A DNA stretch of 64,000 bases, from the NCBI RefSeq assembly GCF_004299445.1, contig NZ_SCTC01000053.1, positions 1 through 64,000 on the forward strand, given 5' to 3'. Position numbers and translations under genes: made by a program. Within the stretch, counting starts at the first letter, position 1, and the number at the start of each line of letters is the position of its first letter. The stretch comes from Phenylobacterium sp. Its GTDB lineage: Bacteria > Pseudomonadota > Alphaproteobacteria > Caulobacterales > Caulobacteraceae. Below are positions 1-9,354 of the stretch, piece after piece. Under the pieces are notes generated by a model. It saw only the letters and a list, made by a program, of their open reading frames with translations. It made no database searches and had not been told where the DNA came from.

Positions 1-2
1 CG

Positions 3-347
3 TTGATGACGCTCGCCGACGGCGAGAGCGTGATCCGTGAGACGATCTTCGAGAACCGGTTCATGCACGTCCCCGAGTTGGGCCGCCTCGGCGCGGACAT
101 CTCGGTGCATGGCGGCGAGGCGCGCGTGCGCGGCGTGGCCAGTCTTGAAGGCGCTCAGGTCATGGCGACCGACCTGCGGGCCTCGGTCAGCCTGGTCATC
201 GCGGGCCTGGCGGCGAAGGGCGAGACGATCGTCAATCGTGTCTATCACCTGGACCGTGGCTTCGAGCGTCTGGAAGAGAAGCTCGGCGCGTGCGGGGCCA
301 AGGTTCGGCGCCTGAAGGGCGAGGGCGTCGAGGCGGAAGTCGAGTAG
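3..347 (+). CDS. murA: UDP-N-acetylglucosamine 1-carboxyvinyltransferase, C-terminal part (truncated by window start)
   Basis: C-terminal EPSP-synthase-like sequence ([26 protein letters not shown]...[19 protein letters not shown]). Confidence 0.93.
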   Translation: MMTLADGESVIRETIFENRFMHVPELGRLGADISVHGGEARVRGVASLEGAQVMATDLRASVSLVIAGLAAKGETIVNRVYHLDRGFERLEEKLGACGAKVRRLKGEGVEAEVE

Positions 348-351
348 GCTG

Positions 352-777
352 ATGGCCGACGGCGCAATGCTCCACCTTCTTGCCGAAGATCCCGAGGATC
401 TCAGCATAATCTCGGCTGCCCTTCAGGATGCGGTGGCCAAGGTGGGGGACATCTCCTACGAGGCCCGCTCACGGCGGCTGACCATCGCGTTCAACCGGTT
501 TCGCTGGGAGGCCGGCGAGCGGCAGCGCGTGCGTTCGGCCCTGCAGATCGGCGGCGTGTTGTCGGTCCAGGCGCGCAGGATACGACGCGAGCGCCGTGAA
601 GGCGTGCTGGAACTGCTTGCGATCGCCTTCGAACCCGGAGTGCCGCCCGGTGGAATCCTGACGTTGAGCTTTGCCGGCGGTGGCGATCTGCGGGCGACCG
701 TCGAATGCGTGGACGCCGTCCTGGCTGATGTCTCAACGCCATGGCCGACGCCCCGCGCGCCGCGCCACGAGGCCTGA
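352..777 (+). CDS. DUF2948 family protein
   Basis: ORF directly after murA and before hisD; sequence and conserved order typical of Caulobacterales. Confidence 0.8.
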   Translation: MADGAMLHLLAEDPEDLSIISAALQDAVAKVGDISYEARSRRLTIAFNRFRWEAGERQRVRSALQIGGVLSVQARRIRRERREGVLELLAIAFEPGVPPGGILTLSFAGGGDLRATVECVDAVLADVSTPWPTPRAPRHEA

Positions 778-819
778 ACGGATAGCCTTGGACGTCTGGC
801 GCCATTAAGAGAGCGCGCC

Positions 820-2100
820 ATGCGCCGCTTCCGATATGACCAGCCCGGCTTCGCCGACGCCTTCACCGCGTTCGTCTCCGAACGTCGCGAGACGCCCGAG
901 GAGGTGGACACGATCGTCCGCGACGTGCTCGCCGCCGTCCGCTCAGAGGGCGTAGGGGCCCTGCTTCGCTATGCCCTTGAGTTCGATCGCATCGAACTGA
1001 CGGAGGCGACGTTGCTGGTCAGCGCGGACGAGATCGCCGAGGGCGCCGCGAAATGCTCGGCGGAAGTGCGCGACGCGATCGCCTTCGCCGCCGAACGCAT
1101 TCGCGTCTACCATGAGCGACAACGACCCGCAGATCAGAGGTTCACCGACTCGGCGGGAGTTGAACTCGGCTGGCGCTGGACGCCGCTGGAGGCTGTGGGG
1201 ATCTATGTTCCCGGCGGTCGCGCAGCCTATCCTTCGACCGTGCTGATGAACGCCGTGCCCGCCAAGGCGGCGGGCGTCGAACGAATCGCCATGGTGACAC
1301 CCCCTGGGCGACTTCAGCCGGCGGTGCTGGCCGCAGCTCAGACAGCAGGCGTCACCGAGATATGGCGTGTCGGCGGAGCCCAGGCTGTGGCAGCCCTGGC
1401 CTATGGCGCAGGTCCAATCCGCCCGGTGGATAAGATTGTCGGCCCGGGGAACGCCTTCGTCACGGCGGCCAAGCGGCGCGTTTACGGCGCCGTGGGCATC
1501 GATGCGCTGGCCGGCCCGTCGGAGATCGTCGTGGTCGCGGACGGCGCGAACAATCCCGAGTGGATCGCTGCGGACCTGCTCTCTCAAGCCGAACACGACC
1601 CAGCCGCGCAATCCATCCTGATCACCGACGACGAGGCGTTCGCCGCCAAGGTCGAAGCCGCAATCGAGGCGCAGCTTCAGGTGCTCGCGACCGGCGCTGA
1701 CGCGCGCGCATCCTGGCAGACTCATGGAGCGGTGGTGATCGCCCCGCTCGACGCCGCGCCTGGCCTCGTTGACGAGATCGCCCCCGAGCACGTGGAGTTC
1801 GCGATCGATGAGCCCGAGCGCCTGTCCGACCGGGTCCGGCACGCGGGCGCCATCTTCCTGGGGCGCCATGCGCCGGAGGCGATTGGCGACTATGTGGCAG
1901 GGTCGAACCACGTCCTGCCCACCAGCCGTGCGGCGCGGTTCTCCTCCGGCCTATCGCTCTATGACTTCCTGAAGCGCACCTCGATCGTGAAATGCGATGC
2001 CCGCTCGTTCGCAGCTCTGGCGCCCGCGACCATCGCGCTCGCTGAGGCGGAAGGCCTGCCGGCCCATGCGCGTTCAGCCGCCATTCGGATGGGACAGTAG
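820..2100 (+). CDS. hisD: histidinol dehydrogenase
   Basis: GIYVPGGRAAYPSTVLMNAVPAKAAGV, VDKIVGPGNAFVTAAKR, DLLSQAEHDP motifs. Confidence 0.96.
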   Translation: MRRFRYDQPGFADAFTAFVSERRETPEEVDTIVRDVLAAVRSEGVGALLRYALEFDRIELTEATLLVSADEIAEGAAKCSAEVRDAIAFAAERIRVYHERQRPADQRFTDSAGVELGWRWTPLEAVGIYVPGGRAAYPSTVLMNAVPAKAAGVERIAMVTPPGRLQPAVLAAAQTAGVTEIWRVGGAQAVAALAYGAGPIRPVDKIVGPGNAFVTAAKRRVYGAVGIDALAGPSEIVVVADGANNPEWIAADLLSQAEHDPAAQSILITDDEAFAAKVEAAIEAQLQVLATGADARASWQTHGAVVIAPLDAAPGLVDEIAPEHVEFAIDEPERLSDRVRHAGAIFLGRHAPEAIGDYVAGSNHVLPTSRAARFSSGLSLYDFLKRTSIVKCDARSFAALAPATIALAEAEGLPAHARSAAIRMGQ

Positions 2101-2146
2101 GTCGCGGGCGTTGCACGCCAGGGCGGTCAGGGGCTAAGCCGCTCTC

Positions 2147-3406
2147 GTGTTCGCCGCAGAAACCCCGACGACCGCCGCCACGCCCCCGGCAAAACCTCCT
2201 GAGCCAGGCTTCACCGAGCGGCTGGTCGATTCCGTGACCGACGGGATCGACCACGTCATCGGCATGGGCCCTCGAGAGGCGGGGATGAATCTGGTGGCCA
2301 CCGGTGTTGTGGTGGTTGTCGCCTGGGTTCTCGTCTGGGGTAGCCGCCGCCTTCTGGACGGCTGGCTGGCGCGGGTCACCGTGAAGGGCGGCGATGCGCC
2401 GGACCGCGAGGAAGCCCGCACCCAGAAGGCGGCTCGGTTCAGCTGGATGCTGTTCCGGCTTGCGATGACGCTGGGCGTTGTCGTCCTGGTCCTGCAGATC
2501 TGGGGCATCGATACCCGCGCCTGGCTTTCGAGCGAGGTGGGTCTGCGCCTTGTTCGACTGGCCATGGTTGTCGTCCTGGCGACCGGCCTTGTGGAGTTGG
2601 CCGGCTACACGATCAACAGACTGATCGGAGGCTTCGCGCGGCGGAGCGGAGACGAGCGTCGGGCGGCGCAACTTCGAACGCTGGGCCCGATTCTCACCGG
2701 ATGTGCCCAGACCGTCCTGATCGTCGTTGGGGCCTTGACCGTCCTGACCGAGCTGGGCCTCAAGGTCGGGCCGATCCTGGCCAGCGCCGGCGTCCTGGGG
2801 ATCGCCATCGGCTTCGGCGCCCAGACCCTTGTGAAGGACTTCCTGACCGGCCTCTTCCTGATCGCCGAAGACGTCGTGTCGGTTGGCGACAACGTCGAGA
2901 TTGGCGGCTTCGCAGGCGTGGTGGAGGCGATGACCCTGCGGACGATCCGCCTCCGTGACGCCAATGCGACGCTGCACGTGTTCCCTTACAGCGAAGCCCA
3001 GGTGATCCATAACCGGACCAAGGTCTTCTCTTCGTACCTGGCCGAGATCCCTGTGAGCTACGACAACGACCTCGATCATGTGCTGAAGGTGATCCAGACG
3101 GTCGGTGACGGCCTCCGAAAGGATCGGCGCTTCGGTCCGATGATCACCGAGCCGTTCGAAGTGATGGGTGTGGACCGCCTAGCCGACAACGCGGTGCACC
3201 TGAAGGCCCGCTTCATCACGGTACCCCGAACGCAATGGGACGTCGGCCGGGAGTTCAACCGCCGGCTCAAGAACGCTTTCGACGCGGAGCGCATTCTGAC
3301 GCCCGTGAAGACTACGCCCGTCGCCGCCCAGCCGCTGGACGACCGGCATGCGCAGGCCGCCAACGGGCCGGCTGTGACGCCACCGGAAACCACGTCGACA
3401 ACCTGA
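2147..3406 (+). CDS. mechanosensitive ion channel family protein (MscS-like)
   Basis: TM helices plus MscS pore/beta domain (ASAGVLGIAIGFGAQTLVKDFLTGLFLIAEDVVSVGDNVEIGGFAGVVEAMTLRTIRLRD). Confidence 0.92.
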   Translation: MFAAETPTTAATPPAKPPEPGFTERLVDSVTDGIDHVIGMGPREAGMNLVATGVVVVVAWVLVWGSRRLLDGWLARVTVKGGDAPDREEARTQKAARFSWMLFRLAMTLGVVVLVLQIWGIDTRAWLSSEVGLRLVRLAMVVVLATGLVELAGYTINRLIGGFARRSGDERRAAQLRTLGPILTGCAQTVLIVVGALTVLTELGLKVGPILASAGVLGIAIGFGAQTLVKDFLTGLFLIAEDVVSVGDNVEIGGFAGVVEAMTLRTIRLRDANATLHVFPYSEAQVIHNRTKVFSSYLAEIPVSYDNDLDHVLKVIQTVGDGLRKDRRFGPMITEPFEVMGVDRLADNAVHLKARFITVPRTQWDVGREFNRRLKNAFDAERILTPVKTTPVAAQPLDDRHAQAANGPAVTPPETTSTT

Positions 3407-3496
3407 ACGGTTCCTAACCGCAAGGTCTGCGGAGCCGTTCAGGCTCACCCGTCTAGAAGCTGCGTCATCGAATGAACGCAGAGGACGGAGATCATC

Positions 3497-4072
3497 ATGC
3501 GTATCCTGAACACCAAGACGACCGGCGGCGCCCTGACGGCGGTCGCCCTGGCTGCCGGCCTGGCGCTGAGCGGCGCCTCGAGCGCCAGCGCTGGGGTGCT
3601 GGGCTGCTCAGCCCCGGGCGGCAAACAGGAGGGCGGCGCCGTGATCGGCGCTCTGGTCGGCGGCCTCATCGGCAACCAGGTCGGCGGTCGTCATGCCACC
3701 GGCGAAACCGTGGCCGGCGCCGCAGCGGGCGCCGCGGCGGGCTCTGCGATTGGATGCGAAGCACAGAAGAATAGGGCCCAGAAGCAGGGCGCGGCCACCT
3801 ACAAGCGCAATGGCTATCGGCTGTACTCGAACGTTCAACCTGCCAGCTACAGCCGGATCGGCCAGACGTTCGTGGCCGAAAGCGGAGTGAACCTGCGTGC
3901 GGCGCCTACCGCCAGCTCGGCAAAGGTCGGCCGCCTGCAGGCCGGCGAACGGTTCCAGGCCCTGGCTGCTGTCCGTGACTCGGACTGGGTGCTGGTCGGC
4001 GTCAATGGCGTCGGAGCCGGCTATGTGCGCGGCGACTTTGTCCATCCCGTCGGCCGCTACGCCTCCCGCTAG
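3497..4072 (+). CDS. secreted SH3-domain protein with glycine-zipper segment
   Basis: Signal peptide, GALVGGLIGNQVGG / AAAGAAAGSAIG glycine zipper, C-terminal SH3b (VNLRAAPTASSAKVGRLQAGERFQ). Confidence 0.8.
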   Translation: MRILNTKTTGGALTAVALAAGLALSGASSASAGVLGCSAPGGKQEGGAVIGALVGGLIGNQVGGRHATGETVAGAAAGAAAGSAIGCEAQKNRAQKQGAATYKRNGYRLYSNVQPASYSRIGQTFVAESGVNLRAAPTASSAKVGRLQAGERFQALAAVRDSDWVLVGVNGVGAGYVRGDFVHPVGRYASR

Positions 4073-4098
4073 CAGGCCTGACCTGCGGGCTTGAAAGG

Positions 4099-4130
4099 CG
4101 CCCGGAGCCTCCGCGCTCCGGGCGATTTCT
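4099..4130 (+). terminator. intrinsic terminator-like hairpin
   Basis: cgcccggag-N8-ctccgggcg perfect 9-bp stem followed by a weak T-rich stretch. Confidence 0.6.
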
Positions 4131-4148
4131 CGTATCTGGGCCTCCCCG

Positions 4149-4685
4149 ATGACGCGGTGGGATGACGTCGCCCCCCAGATTGCAATAAAGCTCGACCTGA
4201 AGCCCATGGTCGACGACCCGAAGAAGAGCCACCGCCTGCAATCCGTCGAGCTGGACGAGCAGTCCCTCGCGGCCGTTTCGCGCGACCAGGAACAGGAACG
4301 TCAGATCGCCATCTTCGATCTGCTCGAGGAGAACTTCTTCCATCCGGAGGGCGCCGAGGCCGGGCCCTACGACCTGCGCATGGGACTCTTGGAGAACCGG
4401 CTTGTGCTCGACGTGCGAGGTCCGGCCTACGAGCGACGCCATATCCTGTCGCTCTCGCCGTTCCGAATGCTGATCAAAGACTACTTCATGATCTGCGACA
4501 GCTACTACCAGGCCATCCGCAACTCGACGCCGCAGCAGATCGAGGCCTTGGACATGGGGCGGCGCGGTCTGCACAACGAGGCGTCCGAACTCCTGCGCAC
4601 CCGCTTGGCCGGCAAGGTCGAGACCGACATGGACACCGCGCGCCGCCTCTTCACCCTTATCTGCGCCCTTCACTGGCGGGGTTGA
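4149..4685 (+). CDS. UPF0262 family protein
   Basis: Conserved sequence ([30 protein letters not shown]...[23 protein letters not shown]); true start may be internal ATG at 4206. Confidence 0.85.
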   Translation: MTRWDDVAPQIAIKLDLKPMVDDPKKSHRLQSVELDEQSLAAVSRDQEQERQIAIFDLLEENFFHPEGAEAGPYDLRMGLLENRLVLDVRGPAYERRHILSLSPFRMLIKDYFMICDSYYQAIRNSTPQQIEALDMGRRGLHNEASELLRTRLAGKVETDMDTARRLFTLICALHWRG

Positions 4686-5158
4686 CCGGCATGACCGGCG
4701 ATCCCGGGAAGCGGCTGCCCGACGCGGTCCTCTTCTGCTGCAACTTCAATCAGGTGCGGTCGCCGATGGCGGAGTCGCTATTGAAGCACATCGCCGGCAC
4801 CCGGATTTTCGTCGACAGCTGCGGTCTGAAACGTGCGGCGTTCGATCCCGACGAGGACGACATGGAGGTCGATCCCCTGGCTGCGGCGGTCATGCAGGAG
4901 CTTGGCGTCGACCTGACGCGGCACCGGTGCAAGATCTTCGACGATCTGGAAGACGACTCCTTCGACCTGGTCATCTCGCTGACACCTGAGGCTCAGCACC
5001 GCGCGATCGAGATCGCCCGCGGGCGCGACGCCGAGATCGAGTATTGGCCGACGATGGACCCGACACTCAGCGAGGGATCGCGCGAGCATCGGCTGGAGGC
5101 CTATCGCCAGGTTCGCGACGGGCTGGCCCAGCGAATTCGGACGCGTTTCCGCGTCTAG
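4682..5158 (+). CDS. low molecular weight phosphatase family protein (arsenate reductase-like)
   Basis: [17 protein letters not shown] (CX5R-type P-loop) and C-terminal catalytic region; overlaps upstream stop by ATGA-like junction. Confidence 0.85.
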   Translation: MTGMTGDPGKRLPDAVLFCCNFNQVRSPMAESLLKHIAGTRIFVDSCGLKRAAFDPDEDDMEVDPLAAAVMQELGVDLTRHRCKIFDDLEDDSFDLVISLTPEAQHRAIEIARGRDAEIEYWPTMDPTLSEGSREHRLEAYRQVRDGLAQRIRTRFRV

Positions 5159-5257
5159 GCCACGGCCCATCGACCTTTCCGCCGCCGATGCGCTATATGC
5201 GCACCCTGTTGGACGGCGCGCGTCGCCGTCGGATCGTCCAAGGACCAAGGGAGCCGC

Positions 5258-5476
5258 ATGGCGAAAGAAGAACTGTTGGAGTTTCCAGGCACGGTCAGCG
5301 AAGTGCTGCCCAACGCCACGTTCCGGGTAAAGCTCGAGAACGACCACGAGATTATCGCTCACACGGCCGGCAAGATGCGGAAGAATCGCATCCGGGTCTC
5401 GGCAGGCGACAAGGTGCTCGTGGAAATGACGCCTTACGACCTGACCAAGGGCCGCATCACCTTCCGCGTCCGCTGA
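5258..5476 (+). CDS. infA: translation initiation factor IF-1
   Basis: 72 aa, [47 protein letters not shown]. Confidence 0.98.
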   Translation: MAKEELLEFPGTVSEVLPNATFRVKLENDHEIIAHTAGKMRKNRIRVSAGDKVLVEMTPYDLTKGRITFRVR

Positions 5477-5494
5477 CCGGCCCGAGGTTGCGAC

Positions 5495-6079
5495 TTGGCT
5501 TCTGAGCCGCGCCTCGTCCTGGCCTCTGCGAGCCCCCGAAGGCTCGACCTCCTGCGTCAGATCGGCCTCGTGCCCGATGCCGTCGAGGCCGCCGATCTGG
5601 ACGAAGCCCCACAACCCCATGAAACACCACGCCGGCTGGCGCTTCGCCTGGCTCAGGCCAAGGCGATGTACGTCGCCGCTCGTGCGCCGGACGCCCATGT
5701 TCTGGGCGCTGACACGGTAGTCGCGGTCGGCCGTCGCGTGCTGCCCAAGGCTGAGGATGCCACCGAGGTGCGCGCCTGCCTTCGCCTCCTGTCAGGGCGG
5801 GCGCACCGCGTATTGACGGGTGTGGCCGTGGTCGCGCCTGGCGGGCGGGTCTCTTCACGACTGGTGGAGAGCCGCGTCCATTTCAAGCGTCTCAGCGAAG
5901 GCGACATCGAGACGTACCTGACGTGCGGAGAGGGGATCGGTAAGGCCGGTGGGTATGCGATCCAGGGGCACGCCGGCGCGATGGTGATCTCTCTGCAGGG
6001 CTCCTATTCGGGCGTCGTCGGGTTGCCCCTCTATGAAACCGCCAACCTGCTGGCGGGATTGGGGTATCGGCGCTCATGA
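5495..6079 (+). CDS. maf: Maf family nucleotide pyrophosphatase
   Basis: LVLASASPRRLDLLRQIG motif, VLGADTVV, GIGKAGGYAIQGHA. Confidence 0.95.
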   Translation: MASEPRLVLASASPRRLDLLRQIGLVPDAVEAADLDEAPQPHETPRRLALRLAQAKAMYVAARAPDAHVLGADTVVAVGRRVLPKAEDATEVRACLRLLSGRAHRVLTGVAVVAPGGRVSSRLVESRVHFKRLSEGDIETYLTCGEGIGKAGGYAIQGHAGAMVISLQGSYSGVVGLPLYETANLLAGLGYRRS

Positions 6080-7116
6080 GCGAGCGGCGCGTCTTCCTGG
6101 ATGTCGGAATCGGGGTCACGCGGGGGATCGTAACGTTAGACGGCCGCCCCGAACGCATGCTTCTGCAGCGGAATGACGACGAGCCCCGTCTGGCCTTGGG
6201 CGCACGCCTTATTGCCCGCATAACCAAGGTCGAACCGGCCATCGCCACCGCGTTCCTCGATCTGGGCGGAGGTCACGAGGCGATTCTACCGTTCAAGCCT
6301 GAGGCGCGGCCAGTGCGGGGCGGCGCGATCGTAATCGAGATTCGGAGCGAGCCGCGAGACGGCAAGCTGGCGGTCGCCCGCCAGGTCGGGGAGGGTGAGG
6401 GCGCGCCGCGCCTGCTCGCCGAGGCGCCGGGCGTGCGTGAGGCCTTGGAGTTCCTCGTCCGCGATGTTCCCATCATTGAGGGGCGTGAGGCCCGACGCAC
6501 GGCCGACGACGCGGAGGCTGAGGCGCTTGAGACCATCCACCCGCTGCCGGGCGGCGGAACCCTCGCCATTGAGCCCACGCGCGCCTTGACTGCGATCGAC
6601 GTCGACCTGGGGGAGCGCAAGGGTGTGGACGCCAAACGCGTGACCCGGCACGCGAACCATGCCGCGCTAGCGGAGTCGGCCCGTCTGCTTCGGCTCAAGG
6701 GCCTGGGTGGCCTGGTGGTGTTGGATCTCGTCGGTCGAGGGCACGACGGCGCTGCCCTCCTGGCTGCCGCACGCCTTGCCTTTGGCCCGGACAATCCAGG
6801 CGTCGCGATCGGGCCGGTTGGCCGGTTCGGGACCATGGAGCTCTCGATTCCGCGCCGCACCCGGCCACTGCTTGAGCGCCTGCGTCAGGCTGACGGCGCC
6901 TTGAACGATCGCACGCTCGCCGAGCGACTGATCCGACGTATCCAGGTCGAGGCCGAGGCGCAGCCTGGGGGACGCCTCGCCGCGTCCTGCGCGCCGGCTG
7001 TGGCCAAGGCGGCCGAGCCGCTGGCGCGGCTTCTCGCCGCGCGCATAGGCGCCCGCTTCGTCATCACATCCGATCCCGCTCGCCCGCGCGAGCGTCTCGA
7101 TGTCGCCGTCGCATGA
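6076..7116 (+). CDS. ribonuclease E/G family protein
   Basis: RNase E/G-like S1-type N-terminus and catalytic part (ALTAIDVDLGE.., GLGGLVVLDLVGRGH..); short form; overlaps maf by ATGA. Confidence 0.85.
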   Translation: MSERRVFLDVGIGVTRGIVTLDGRPERMLLQRNDDEPRLALGARLIARITKVEPAIATAFLDLGGGHEAILPFKPEARPVRGGAIVIEIRSEPRDGKLAVARQVGEGEGAPRLLAEAPGVREALEFLVRDVPIIEGREARRTADDAEAEALETIHPLPGGGTLAIEPTRALTAIDVDLGERKGVDAKRVTRHANHAALAESARLLRLKGLGGLVVLDLVGRGHDGAALLAAARLAFGPDNPGVAIGPVGRFGTMELSIPRRTRPLLERLRQADGALNDRTLAERLIRRIQVEAEAQPGGRLAASCAPAVAKAAEPLARLLAARIGARFVITSDPARPRERLDVAVA

Positions 7117-7283
7117 GCGGGGGGCGCTGTCCGATCTGCGCCAAGCCGCGGGTGGTCGAGTATCGGCCGTTTTGCTCTCGGCGCTGCGCCGACGTCGATC
7201 TGCAGCGCTGGCTCAATGGCAGCTACGCAGTGCCGGCCGAAGAGGACGAGAGCGGTCCGGGGGAGTTTTCCGACGAGGATTGA
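7113..7283 (+). CDS. yacG: DNA gyrase inhibitor YacG (zinc-binding)
   Basis: 56-aa ORF missing from supplied track: MSGGRCPICAKPRVVEYRPFCSRRCADVDLQRWLNGSYAVPAEEDESGPGEFSDED; CPxC...CxxRC zinc ligands; ATGA overlap with rng. Confidence 0.93.
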   Translation: MSGGRCPICAKPRVVEYRPFCSRRCADVDLQRWLNGSYAVPAEEDESGPGEFSDED

Positions 7284-7356
7284 GGCGCGGCGAAAATCCT
7301 CCTCGGACCTTGCTGGACTTCGCGGATTGGCTCCCTTATAGACGCGGCTCCCGCGG

Positions 7357-7432
7357 GCCTGGGTAGCTCAGTTGGTAGAGCAGCGGATTGAAAATCCGCG
7401 TGTCGGTGGTTCGAATCCGCCCCCAGGCACCA
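7357..7432 (+). tRNA. tRNA-Phe (GAA), CCA encoded
   Basis: gcctggg...tagctcagttggtagagca...gcggattGAAaatccgc...ggttcgaatcc...cccaggcacca cloverleaf. Confidence 0.97.
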
Positions 7433-7581
7433 CACTTTCCGGACAGCGTTGAAGCCTCAAGCCCGTGGCGACGCGGGCGTCCGGGTACGTCCGCCATTTC
7501 GCGAGGCGCGCGACTCCGCGTCGCAGCAAACGGCCTTGCGCACCCATCATGCCCATTGGGACAGATTGCGGCTCAGCTTGT

Positions 7582-7596
7582 TGCTGCACTGCAGCA
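7582..7596. promoter_or_regulatory. TGC-rich palindrome tgctgca-c-tgcagca (PhaR-like box CTGC-N3-GCAG)
   Basis: Perfect 7-bp arms around one central base, in the exbB leader. Confidence 0.45.
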
Positions 7597-7995
7597 TGAA
7601 ATCGCGACGAACGGTGCTGAATCTGACGGCTCAAGACGCTTGTTGCGTGTGCAGCGCACAATCCGTGCGGATGCGTCAGTATTTTGACGCGGGATGGCAA
7701 GCTCATGCCCCTTGACGCCTCGACAAGGGGTTGCCAAAGGGTCGTGCCGCTCTCTTACAAGACGGTAAGACTTTGGGTTCCCCTCGTGGGAGTTCAAGGC
7801 CGTCCGCACCTTCGAAACGCCATCCCTGCGAAAAGACGGGAGCCGCGTTCCGGGTCGGGCGCACGACAGCGCCTCTGGAGCCCTGGGCTCGCGAAAGCGG
7901 ACTGGGGCGCCGGGCTTGTTTCAACTAGGGTGGAGACGCTCTCGCGCGACGACCCTCCGGCCAATCGTGCTAGACCAACCAGGAACTGGCGACAG

Positions 7996-8904
7996 ATGCT
8001 CGACAACAAACTGAAGATGACCTTTTCCGCTCTCCTCGGCGCCGTGGCGCTGAGCGTGAGCGCGCCGGCGTTCGCTCAGGACGCCGCCGCCCCGGCTGCT
8101 CCGGCCGCCGACGCCGCCGCCGCTCCGGCCGCTGATGCTGCTGCTGCGGCTCCTGCCGCTGCGCCGGCTGCGCCGGCCGCCGAAGAAGCCGCCGATCCGC
8201 CGACCATCAAGGGCGCCGGCAAGCTCAACGTCGGCACCATGTTCATGGACGCCGACCCCGTCGTTAAGGTGATCATGATTGGCCTGGCTCTCGCTTCGGT
8301 GCTGAGCTGGACGATCCTCGTCACCAAGATCCTCGAGTTCAACGCGCTCAATAAGGTCTCGGACGGCTTCGTGGAGAACTTCCGCGGCGCCAAGTCGATC
8401 ACCGACATGAGCCGCATCGCGCTCTCGGAAGAGTATGACGGTAACCCGCTGGCCGACATGGCCGCTGCGGCTGCTCAGGAGATCGAACTCTCTAAGCAGG
8501 CCGGCCTCCAGATCACCGGCGAGCATCGCGACACCACCATCGATCGCGCCGCGCACGCCGTGAGCGCCGTCCAGGCCTCGCTGGCCCGTCGCCTTTCGGG
8601 CGGTATGCAGTACCTGGCCTCGGTCGGCTCGAACGGTCCGTTCATCGGTCTGTTCGGTACGGTTTACGGGATTATGAACTCGTTCATCGGGATCGCGAAC
8701 ACCAACACGACCAACCTCGCCGTCGTGGCCCCCGGCATCGCCGAGGCCCTGCTGGCGACCGGTCTCGGCCTGTTCGCCGCCATCCCCTCGGTTATCTTCT
8801 ACAACTACTTCCAGACGCGGATTTCCGCCTTCGGCGCCCGTTCGGAAGGCTTTGTGGCCGAGCTGATGAATGCGATTTCCCGGCAGCTCGACAAGGGAGC
8901 CTAA
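7996..8904 (+). CDS. exbB: MotA/TolQ/ExbB proton channel family protein with signal peptide and Ala/Pro linker
   Basis: ORF trimmed to ATG 7996 (MLDNKLKMTFSALLGAVALSVSAPAFAQ...); ExbB core NGPFIGLFGTVYGIMNSFIGI, GIAEALLATGLGLFAAIPSVIFYN. Confidence 0.93.
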   Translation: MLDNKLKMTFSALLGAVALSVSAPAFAQDAAAPAAPAADAAAAPAADAAAAAPAAAPAAPAAEEAADPPTIKGAGKLNVGTMFMDADPVVKVIMIGLALASVLSWTILVTKILEFNALNKVSDGFVENFRGAKSITDMSRIALSEEYDGNPLADMAAAAAQEIELSKQAGLQITGEHRDTTIDRAAHAVSAVQASLARRLSGGMQYLASVGSNGPFIGLFGTVYGIMNSFIGIANTNTTNLAVVAPGIAEALLATGLGLFAAIPSVIFYNYFQTRISAFGARSEGFVAELMNAISRQLDKGA

Positions 8905-8909
8905 CCTAG

Positions 8910-9344
8910 ATGGCCGCCAAACTCTCGAGTGGAGGGGGCGGGCGCTATTCTGAAGAGCAGAATGCCGAGATCAACGTCACACCGTTTGTGGACGTTATGT
9001 TGGTCCTTCTGATCATCTTCATGGTGGCAGCGCCGCTGGCGAGCGTGACCGTCAAGGTCCAGCTCCCGCCAGCTGTCGCGCCGCCAGGCACCAACCCTCC
9101 GAAGCCGGTCTACATCTCGATCCAGCCGAACGGCAGCATCTTCATCCAGGACTTCCGGACCGACCTGTCCAGCCTGGGTGAGGACCTGCGGAAGAACCTG
9201 GGTGAGAAGCGCAATCCCGAGAAGGAGCGGATCTTCATCCGCGCCGACAAGGACGTGCTCTACGGTGACTTCATGGGCGTGATGAACATGCTGCAGGATA
9301 ATAATTTCTACAGCGTGGCTCTCGTCGGCGAAGACGACAATTAG
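8910..9344 (+). CDS. exbD: biopolymer transporter ExbD
   Basis: EINVTPFVDVMLVLLIIFMVAAPLASV. Confidence 0.96.
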   Translation: MAAKLSSGGGGRYSEEQNAEINVTPFVDVMLVLLIIFMVAAPLASVTVKVQLPPAVAPPGTNPPKPVYISIQPNGSIFIQDFRTDLSSLGEDLRKNLGEKRNPEKERIFIRADKDVLYGDFMGVMNMLQDNNFYSVALVGEDDN

Positions 9345-9354
9345 GTGGTGACCC

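Noticed and set aside
1622-3079. 485-aa minus-strand ORF opposite hisD/mscS
   Set aside because: Antisense shadow of well-supported genes in high-GC DNA; composition Arg/Pro/Gly-rich with no domain.
2147-4072. mscS and SH3 genes as a possible horizontally acquired island between hisD and UPF0262
   Set aside because: Composition and gene style match the surroundings; no repeats, integrase or tRNA boundary.
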